From contig JAJRTI010000944.1 of NCBI GenBank assembly GCA_024278415.1, positions 1-6,213 on the forward strand: DNA of 6,213 nt, written 5' to 3'. The translations under genes were made by a program, and so were the position numbers. Shown here piece after piece: positions 1 through 5,069 of the stretch; position 1 is the stretch's first letter; each line of letters starts with the position of its first letter. The notes under the pieces are model-generated. The model was not told the origin of the DNA, searched no databases, and saw nothing but the letters and a program-made list of their open reading frames with translations. Source of the DNA: Planctomycetota bacterium. Its GTDB lineage: Bacteria; Planctomycetota; Brocadiia; JAJRTI01.

Positions 1-755
1 AGGTTGTCTGTTTTCGGCGCCGGCTTGGTCAGCGGCCTCACGTCCCAGTGCGCCAGGTCCCGGCTGCGCGCGGTGTACTTCTTGTGGTTTCGCCGGCGTC
101 GGTCCATTGTGTAGAAACGCACGACCGCGGCGCCGTCCGCGTCGAAGTACAGCTCCGTAGGCGTCTGGTGCGGATAGTCGGCGTCGAGCATGCCCGTGGT
201 GACCGCGAAGGTCTCCGCCGGATGGACTCGACGCGTCAGCCCGCGGCGCTCGGCCACGTGCCAGTCGTCCACGAAGAGCACGGTCGAGCCGCTCACGTCG
301 ATTGGCTCGCGAGGGGACTTGGGCTCAGGGATGGTCTGCTTGCGCAGGAAGCGCACGATGCTCCCCGAATCGCGCTTGCGCTCCGTGATGAGGGCCCGAT
401 ATTCGCCGTCTGGCCAGCCTCCGATTGGCGCGCTCGCCTCGACCCGCGCCATGCCCTTCGGCAGTGTGGCCGCCATTGGCACAGCCGGCGCAACGCCGGT
501 CGTCCTCTCGGCGAAGCTGACCTGGAGGTCAATCGGCCCCGCGTTGGGCCGCGTCCGCTCGAACACCAGGACCGCGACATCCCTGTTCACATACGCCGGC
601 AACTGCCAGTCCACGTGGACGCGCTCGCGCAAGGGCCTGGGCGCGGCGGCGTTGGACGGGAAGGCGACGCTCGCCAGGGCTGCGAGCACCAGCCCGGGCA
701 ATCTCTTAAGCGTCCGCCACGTCGGTGGCGTGACGTAGAGCCTGTAGGCACTCAC
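1..755 (-). CDS. Secreted LFVDD-motif, glycosidase-like protein (3' end beyond window), apparently fused to a RelE-type N-terminus
   Basis: 251 codons are visible before the frame leaves the window, so the C-terminus is missing. The GTG start at 755 overlaps the antitoxin stop as GTGA. Residues 1-21 resemble a RelE toxin N-terminus and contain R14, K17 and R18. Residues 22-32 (LVLAALASVAF) form a hydrophobic core, and NAAA at 35-38 is a plausible signal-peptidase site, so the product is probably exported. A jelly-roll-like region follows. Near residue 159 comes LFVDDWHVAERRGLTRRVH, which resembles the LFVDD(Y/W) motif, from memory common in Planctomycetota and Lentisphaerota proteins preceding a five-bladed beta-propeller glycosidase-like domain (GH32/43/sialidase type). 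The last visible part, about residues 210-245 (RFYTMDRRRR, SRDLAHWDV), fits the first propeller blade. Enzymatic activity is inferred and no catalytic residue can be assigned. TTG at 701 is an alternative start, but it has no spaced ribosome binding site and would leave no basic residue before the hydrophobic core. Confidence 0.7.
   Translation of the reverse strand, partial: MSAYRLYVTPPTWRTLKRLPGLVLAALASVAFPSNAAAPRPLRERVHVDWQLPAYVNRDVAVLVFERTRPNAGPIDLQVSFAERTTGVAPAVPMAATLPKGMARVEASAPIGGWPDGEYRALITERKRDSGSIVRFLRKQTIPEPKSPREPIDVSGSTVLFVDDWHVAERRGLTRRVHPAETFAVTTGMLDADYPHQTPTELYFDADGAAVVRFYTMDRRRRNHKKYTARSRDLAHWDVRPLTKPAPKTDN
693..755 (-). pseudogene. Truncated RelE/ParE-family toxin: N-terminal remnant, fused in frame to the downstream secreted gene
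   Basis: The first 21 codons include YRLYVTPPTWRTLKRLPG. This matches the usual start of RelE/ParE toxins: a first beta strand of the type Y-x-hydrophobic-x-x-T/S-P, then an alpha helix with basic residues ending in K-x-L-P. A complete RelE toxin is about 85-100 residues with basic catalytic residues in the later strands; none of that is present here in any minus-strand frame. Position supports the call: it lies directly behind a Phd/YefM antitoxin with a GTGA overlap, the normal place and coupling for a toxin. After G21 the sequence becomes a hydrophobic signal-peptide core. The exact junction cannot be fixed, because K-R-L-P-G could belong to either parent gene. The match is short, so the family call rests partly on context. 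Confidence 0.6.
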
Positions 756-976
756 TTCAGCTCATCCCGCACATCTTCCCAGCGCAGCCACCCCGCCTTG
801 TCTGGATCGCCGCCGGCCGCCTTTAGCTCCTTGAGAGCGTCGCGCGCGGTCTGTATGTCCTCCAGCGTTTCCAGCCACTCGATCATGGCCTCCCAATCAT
901 CGGCGCTGACAACGGCGAAACGCTTGCCCTTCACCGTAACGTATTGAACAGACTGTAGTGCTTCCCGCGCGGTCAT
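752..976 (-). CDS. Phd/YefM-family type II antitoxin
   Basis: This 74-residue acidic protein has the Phd/YefM pattern: an N-terminal helix (TAREALQSVQYV), a strand-turn with basic residues (VKGKRFAVV), then SADDWEAMIEWLETLED, close to the family's V-x-S-x-x-D-(Y/W)-E-x-L-x-E-T-L core, and a C-terminal tail rich in D, E and K. Such proteins neutralise a RelE- or Doc-type toxin with the C-terminal tail and bind their own promoter through the N-terminal domain. I chose ATG 976 because GGGAG lies 8 nt before it (989-985). ATG 1000, which overlaps the DUF433 stop as ATGA, would add eight residues and is possible. The stop overlaps the next start as GTGA, so the two frames are probably translationally coupled. 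The toxin that should follow appears truncated, so this is probably an orphaned antitoxin that may still act as a repressor. Confidence 0.85.
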   Translation of the reverse strand: MTAREALQSVQYVTVKGKRFAVVSADDWEAMIEWLETLEDIQTARDALKELKAAGGDPDKAGWLRWEDVRDELK

Positions 977-996
977 CGTTGCATCTCCCGCCTGTT

Positions 997-1314
997 TCAT
1001 GGCAGACTCAATTCGGCCTTCATGCGCATGTAGAATGGAGATCGTGAAGCCGCGGCGTTGCGCCTGTCCGCATCCTCCCACTCCGCTTTGCTCTCCGCGT
1101 CGATGGCATCCTGATTGTCGAAGTAGTAGGCCAGCGCGGCATGGGCTTCGGCCGGGGCGAGGTGGGGATGCTGGCGGCACATATCTTCGACTGACCACCC
1201 ATGGGCCAGCATGTCCATCACGACTTGCGCGACGCGGACGCGAGGCAATCTCGCAAGATGGGCAGGCTGTCCCTCGTCCTTCACAATGTGCTGGTAAGCT
1301 GTTAACACGGACAC
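997..1314 (-). CDS. DUF433 domain protein, first gene of the antitoxin operon
   Basis: A 105-residue protein with a DUF433 core: RVRVAQVVMDMLAHGWSVED, then a short helix and HAALAYYFDNQDAID at about residues 58-72, the family's A-L-A-Y-(Y/F) helix. DUF433 proteins are small, winged-helix-like and predicted DNA-binding, and occur often in toxin-antitoxin loci, commonly beside DUF5615 PIN-like proteins and sometimes beside other small modules. The partner here is a Phd/YefM antitoxin. The conserved G-x-P-x-I-x-G segment near the N-terminus is poorly kept (EGQPAHLARLP), so this is a divergent member. A charged tail of about 30 residues follows the core. GTG 1314 was chosen because GGAAGG lies 8 nt upstream (1328-1323). 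GTG 1308 is the alternative, and longer extensions would run into the promoter. A regulatory role is inferred. Confidence 0.82.
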   Translation of the reverse strand: MSVLTAYQHIVKDEGQPAHLARLPRVRVAQVVMDMLAHGWSVEDMCRQHPHLAPAEAHAALAYYFDNQDAIDAESKAEWEDADRRNAAASRSPFYMRMKAELSLP

Positions 1315-1340
1315 GGGCGATACCTTCCGGATGGGGTGGA

Positions 1341-1373
1341 TTCCTGTTGCACGTCTCACGACGCAACTAGGAA
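1341..1373. promoter_or_regulatory. 33-bp imperfect inverted repeat at the predicted transcription start; candidate operator or leader hairpin
   Basis: The plus strand reads TTCCT, GTTGC, AC, GTC, then a TCAC centre, then GAC, GCAAC, T, AGGAA. Thirteen base pairs match between the arms, interrupted by an unpaired AC on one side and a single T on the other. It begins near the predicted transcription start (about 1371) and ends 13 nt before the DUF433 ribosome binding site. Type II toxin-antitoxin operons are autoregulated through palindromes at the promoter, so binding by the Phd-type antitoxin or the DUF433 protein is plausible. A 5'-leader RNA hairpin is the alternative. The repeat is read directly; its function is inferred. 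Confidence 0.55.
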
Positions 1374-1377
1374 CGCG

Positions 1378-1406
1378 ATTGTACGGCGCGCATAGCGAAC
1401 CGTCAA
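1378..1406 (-). promoter_or_regulatory. Sigma70-type promoter of the DUF433-antitoxin operon
   Basis: Minus-strand TTGACG (1406-1401), a 17-nt spacer and TACAAT (1383-1378) differ from the TTGACA/TATAAT consensus at one base each, with ideal spacing. Transcription should start near 1371, giving a leader of about 57 nt before GTG 1314. It is the only close consensus match I found in the intergenic stretch. It would drive DUF433, the antitoxin and the fused secreted gene. Confidence 0.65.
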
Positions 1407-1422
1407 GGAAGTCGCGGTCCAG

Positions 1423-1465
1423 AAAAGCGACGCAGCCGTCGATGGGGCAGACCGCCAAAAGGCGG
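1423..1465 (-). terminator. Two small tandem hairpins, possible weak terminator after the SGNH remnant
   Basis: Read on the minus strand, CCGCC-TTTT-GGCGG (1465-1452) is followed by CGACG-GCTG-CGTCG (1441-1428), then C and TTTT (1426-1423). Both stems are only 5 bp and the T-run is short, so termination would be inefficient at best. The position suits a terminator: after the stop at 1483 and just upstream of the next operon's -35 box. Confidence 0.3.
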
Positions 1466-1482
1466 GACTCCGAACCGGCGCC

Positions 1483-1647
1483 TCAGCCCAAGATGTTCTT
1501 GATCGCTTCCGCCAGCGCCTCGCCTCGATCGCGGTGGTTCTGGGCGTCGAGGTGGATGCCGTCGAGGTCGGGCAGCGTGACGAGCGTGGCGGCGTCGAAG
1601 AAGTGGCAGGCGTAGTCCTCCGCCATCTTGCGTGATTCGTGACGCAT
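1483..1647 (-). pseudogene. C-terminal remnant of an SGNH/GDSL hydrolase (54 codons)
   Basis: The 54 codons encode DYACHFFDAATLVTLPDLDG (residues 11-30) followed by IHLDAQNHRDRGEALAEAI (31-49). D29-G-I-H32 is the D-x-x-H motif supplying the catalytic Asp and His in SGNH/GDSL esterases, and the G-E-A-L-A-E-A-I helix after it is the usual C-terminal helix. Family members are around 200 residues. The block with the nucleophilic serine (GDS) and the oxyanion Gly and Asn blocks are absent: upstream the same frame runs into the beta-helix gene and no longer resembles a hydrolase. The ATG at 1647 shares its A with the preceding stop (TGATG), so a short peptide might be made by reinitiation but could not be an active esterase. 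The intact ancestor was probably a secreted carbohydrate esterase. Confidence 0.75.
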
Positions 1648-4600
1648 CACGGCTCGCGCATCACCTTCACCAGCTCCACGTTGTCGATCCACACGACGCC
1701 GGTCGCCTTGTGGAGCTGAAGCGAAACAAAAATGGGCTTGGCGCCTGGCGGGATGTTGATGACACAATCCCGGCGCGTCCAGGGGAGCGACTTGCCGCCG
1801 AAGGCAGAGGCCGTCTGGCCTTCGTTGTGGCCGGTGGGCTTGGCGACGGTGCGGATGTAGCCGCAGAACATGCCGCCCTTGCTGCGCGGGGTCAAGCCTT
1901 CGACGCGCATGTCGTACGAGAGGAGGTAGGTTCCGGGGCCGAGGCCTTTGGGCAGCGGATAAATCCACTTGAGGATGCCTTTCGCCATCAGCTTGTCATC
2001 CTTGCACACCCACTTCATGCACCACCCGCCATCCGCGGCCTCAGGCACGCGGCGCAAGCAACTGGCTGGGAACGCGACGCGGCCGTTGGACCCCTTGCGC
2101 CAAGGCTTCGTGTCGCTGGATTCGAAGTCGCCGTTGCGGAGGAGGTTCTTGCTCGTCGCGGAGAAGGCGGGCGAGAGCGCGAGTTCGCCAGCGCGCGCGA
2201 CGTTGTAATTCGCGCCGCGGGTCTTGGCCCACGCGAACCACTCGTCCGCGTTGCGGCAGCCCAAGTTGAACAGGAACCGCGTTGGCTGTGTCGCGCCTTG
2301 GGCGAGCGCGCGAAGCGGAATCCGGTATTCACACGTCCAACCCAGGCTTGTGATCTGGGCCTTGACCGCGACCGCCTGGCCGAGTGTGCGCGCTTGGGTC
2401 TCGGTCGCGCCGGCGTCGGTGACGCTCTCGAACTTGCCGGACGGGAAGCCGTGCAGCACGAAGATGGGGCCGAGCTTCTTGCCGAGCACGGGCTGGATGT
2501 CCACTTCGAAACCGTCCGTCCGGCCCCATTCCCCGCCCGCGCGCAGCAGCGACGCCGCGCGCGGGGTGCGGATGCGCGCGGCGATGTAGAGTGCGTCGTC
2601 GTCGAACAGCGCGTACGCTTCGCCCGCGGTCTCCGTGCGCTCCTCGCCCGAGTCGAACGGCCGCAGCAGCAGGCGCCGCGCGGGCGACCATCCAGGCCAC
2701 TCGCTCTTGCTCGCGCGGCCGTCGATACGCGGCGGCCGGTCCGTCTTGTACGCCCGCGCCACGGGCTTGAGCGATGCCTTGGGCTGTGCGGCGGACCTTG
2801 CCGGGAAGTAGTCGTGATTGAAGCGATAGTCGATCGGCGCGGAGCGCACGATGTCCGGCTGCGGGAACCACAGCTTCGCGCCTGTCCGGCTTCGGAGTTG
2901 CGCAAGGTCGGTGACCTCGATACTGCCCCAGCCGTCCACGGAGAACTTGAGCCGCTTCGCGGCCGCGATCTTGGTCGTCTTGGGCCGCATCCAGTCTTCC
3001 GTCGTGAAGCGCAGTCCAGCGCCGCCAGGCTCGACCTTCACGGTGACGGGCCGGAGCGGCGGCATGGCGAGGGCCAGCTTCAGAGTTCCCGCGCTCGTGG
3101 CGACGACCCACACGCCGTTGCAGTGGCCGGGCCGCCAGTGCTCGCTGCCGAACTCGTACGCGCCGATGTCAGGGGCTTTGCCTTTGAAGCCGTCGGTGAA
3201 GCCGGGTATCTCGCGGCCGGCATCGATGAGCGGGGATCCGGGCTTGGGGCGGAAGTCGAGGTTGGCGGGATCGACCAGCCCGGGATTCTCGCCTGTGTAG
3301 TTGTGCGATAGGTTTTCCGGCCACGGGAAAGGCGTGCGCCTGCCCTGGTCGCCCACGATGGTGCGCGCGGCGTTGTTGTCGATCGCGCTGTGGCGGTTCT
3401 GCTCTGGGAGCAGGGGGTATTGCCGGCGCCAAGGCTTCTTCGGTTCCGGACGCACGGGCATGGCGATGAAGTTGCCGAGCCGGCTCTTGGTGCCGATGTA
3501 GAGGCAGGTATTGTTATGAACCTTGTTGTTGTCGCCCTTGATGATGATGCCGTCGCGGCCGCAATCCCACACGACGTTGTGATGCACGGTGAGGCTGCGC
3601 GTTTGGTCGTCGCCGCGGATGCCGAGCCCAGCGCCCTCTTCAGTGCGGCAGCCGTGGGCCCAGTTGTAGCGCACGATGCTGCCCGCGCAGGTCGGCCCGC
3701 CGGTGTAGATGAGCGCCACGTCCTTGCAGGCGAGCCCGCCGTCGTACACGTGGTTCAGTTCGATGATCGATGGCTGGGCTCGGTAGTTGATCCCAGAATT
3801 GCCGAAGCGGCAGACCGTGTTGCGTCGCACGACTGTGCCCGCCGGGACACCGGACTTTCTGGACTTGGGGCCGGGGCTTGTCGAAAGCGGTCCGTACCGC
3901 AACGACCCGCTCCAGCACACGTCGTGCACGTAGCAGTTCTCGATGCGCGTTTGTCGCCCTGCCATGTGCAAGCCCCAAGTGGGCGTGTACGCGATGATCG
4001 TGTTGCGCACGACGTTGTAGTCGCCCGCCATCGCGGTGCGCAGCGCGGCCTTGCGCCGGGGTTTGGGCAGCAGATCGGTCAACTCACGCGTGTAGAGCGG
4101 GAACAGCAGGTGGCAGTTGTCCACCGTGCAGTGGTTGGCGTCGTTGAACGAAAACGTCGCCCCAAAGAAATGGAAGCCCTCGATCTCGACGTAATCCTGT
4201 CCATTGACCACGAAGGCCAGATCGCGCGCCTTGGCCTCCACCCGCGCGTTGGTCAGATCGCAGTCCTTAGGCGGCCACAGGTAGAGCGTGCGCGTCTTGC
4301 GGTCGAGATACCACTCGCCCGGCGCGTCGAGCGCGGCGAGGATGCCCGTGAGGTAGTAGCGGTCGTCTTCCCACGGCCACGACTTCTTCGCGTACCGCAT
4401 CTCAGTCGACTTGCTGAAGTCCTTAGGGTAGTTGAAATAGTCCCGGCCTGCCTTGTGGTCGGTGACAACGCGCGTCCACGTGTAGAACTGGTGGGTCACG
4501 TTCAGCACCGCGAGCGCGCCGGTCCAGTCGATGCCGGTCTTTGCCAACTCCGGGTCGACGATCTTGCCGTAGCGGCTGCCGCGGCGCGCGTGCGCCCACT

Positions 4601-5039
4601 TGCTGCGGTCGAGCATCTGGTCTAACGTCGCGTTCGGCCACCGCGCCTCGATCATCATCTTCGCGTTGACGAAGAGCTGCTCGAACTCGCGGCCCACTTG
4701 CGTCTTGCGGATCGCTCCCTTGTGCACGCGCCACTTCGCTTGGATCGGCTCCGCGCCACTCAGCGTCGCGACTTCGCCAGGATACGCAACGAACCGCACA
4801 GGCTTGCCCTTGGCGCCGCCGCGCTTGACCGTGACGGTCTCGCGGTACACGCCTTCTCGCGCGTAACACGTGTCGCCCGCCTGCATGGCGTCCGCGGCCT
4901 TCTGGATCGTGCGGAAGGGCCGGGCGCGCGTGCCCGGGTGCGCGTCGGAGCCCCGGGGCGAGACGTAGTAATTGGCCCCACTGGCGACGCTCATTGCGAT
5001 GAGCAGGCCAGCCATCAGCAGTCCAAATCTGTAGCACAT
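1647..5039 (-). CDS. Large secreted right-handed beta-helix protein with CBM9/DOMON-like and CBM4/9-like modules
   Basis: This 1130-residue protein has a signal peptide (FGLLMAGLLIAMSVASGA, cleavage near residue 22). NYYVSPRGSDAHPGT and PFRTIQKAADAMQAGDT at about residues 23-60 are the DUF1565-type start of parallel beta-helix enzymes. The pectate-lyase-like helix spans about 280-630, with Asn-rich turns (VHHNVVWDC, VHNNTCLYIG), and closes with LDFRPKPGSPLIDAG and DIGAYEFG. After a linker, about residues 760-960 form a CBM9/DOMON-like module (PPRIDGRASKSEW, ALFDDDALYIAARI). From about 963, LLRNGDFESSDTKPW to VVWIDNVELVKV is a CBM4/9-like module. It probably binds and cleaves, or presents, an extracellular polysaccharide; lyase versus hydrolase cannot be decided. 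ATG 5039 was chosen because AGGAG (5052-5048) lies 8 nt upstream; GTG 5060 is less likely. It lies 30 nt after the sulfatase stop. Confidence 0.92.
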   Translation of the reverse strand: MCYRFGLLMAGLLIAMSVASGANYYVSPRGSDAHPGTRARPFRTIQKAADAMQAGDTCYAREGVYRETVTVKRGGAKGKPVRFVAYPGEVATLSGAEPIQAKWRVHKGAIRKTQVGREFEQLFVNAKMMIEARWPNATLDQMLDRSKWAHARRGSRYGKIVDPELAKTGIDWTGALAVLNVTHQFYTWTRVVTDHKAGRDYFNYPKDFSKSTEMRYAKKSWPWEDDRYYLTGILAALDAPGEWYLDRKTRTLYLWPPKDCDLTNARVEAKARDLAFVVNGQDYVEIEGFHFFGATFSFNDANHCTVDNCHLLFPLYTRELTDLLPKPRRKAALRTAMAGDYNVVRNTIIAYTPTWGLHMAGRQTRIENCYVHDVCWSGSLRYGPLSTSPGPKSRKSGVPAGTVVRRNTVCRFGNSGINYRAQPSIIELNHVYDGGLACKDVALIYTGGPTCAGSIVRYNWAHGCRTEEGAGLGIRGDDQTRSLTVHHNVVWDCGRDGIIIKGDNNKVHNNTCLYIGTKSRLGNFIAMPVRPEPKKPWRRQYPLLPEQNRHSAIDNNAARTIVGDQGRRTPFPWPENLSHNYTGENPGLVDPANLDFRPKPGSPLIDAGREIPGFTDGFKGKAPDIGAYEFGSEHWRPGHCNGVWVVATSAGTLKLALAMPPLRPVTVKVEPGGAGLRFTTEDWMRPKTTKIAAAKRLKFSVDGWGSIEVTDLAQLRSRTGAKLWFPQPDIVRSAPIDYRFNHDYFPARSAAQPKASLKPVARAYKTDRPPRIDGRASKSEWPGWSPARRLLLRPFDSGEERTETAGEAYALFDDDALYIAARIRTPRAASLLRAGGEWGRTDGFEVDIQPVLGKKLGPIFVLHGFPSGKFESVTDAGATETQARTLGQAVAVKAQITSLGWTCEYRIPLRALAQGATQPTRFLFNLGCRNADEWFAWAKTRGANYNVARAGELALSPAFSATSKNLLRNGDFESSDTKPWRKGSNGRVAFPASCLRRVPEAADGGWCMKWVCKDDKLMAKGILKWIYPLPKGLGPGTYLLSYDMRVEGLTPRSKGGMFCGYIRTVAKPTGHNEGQTASAFGGKSLPWTRRDCVINIPPGAKPIFVSLQLHKATGVVWIDNVELVKVMREP

Positions 5040-5047
5040 GAATCGCA

Positions 5048-5052
5048 CTCCT
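5048..5052 (-). promoter_or_regulatory. Ribosome binding site that fixes the beta-helix protein start
   Basis: AGGAG lies 8 nt before ATG 5039. It falls inside the longer reading that would begin at GTG 5060, which supports the internal ATG. The resulting N-terminus is a compact, normal signal peptide. Confidence 0.65.
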
Positions 5053-5069
5053 GTTTGCACCTTTCGGGC

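Noticed and set aside
48..947. 299-codon open frame on the plus strand
   Set aside because: It runs antisense across two unrelated genes, the secreted protein and the antitoxin, and has no recognisable motif.
752..1366. Long N-terminal extension of the antitoxin frame up to 1366
   Set aside because: The extra residues read through the DUF433 gene in another frame and resemble nothing; good starts with a ribosome binding site exist at 976 and 1000.
997..1458. DUF433 frame extended upstream to 1458
   Set aside because: It would place the start upstream of the -35 box, so it could not be translated from this promoter; GTG 1314 has a well-spaced GGAAGG.
1483..1968. 161-codon frame continuing the SGNH remnant into the beta-helix gene
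   Set aside because: Above 1647 the translation is arginine- and proline-rich and does not resemble a hydrolase, while the other frame encodes a convincing CBM4/9-like module there.
1632..3311. 559-codon open frame on the plus strand
   Set aside because: It lies antisense to the beta-helix gene, is rich in A, R, G and V with no domain, motif or ribosome binding site, and follows from GC-rich codon bias in the real gene.
3390..4625. 411-codon open frame on the plus strand
   Set aside because: Same antisense shadow of the beta-helix gene; low-complexity composition and no recognisable fold.
5058..5060. GTG at 5060 as start of the beta-helix protein
   Set aside because: It adds seven residues before the signal peptide, and the clear AGGAG is positioned for ATG 5039 instead.
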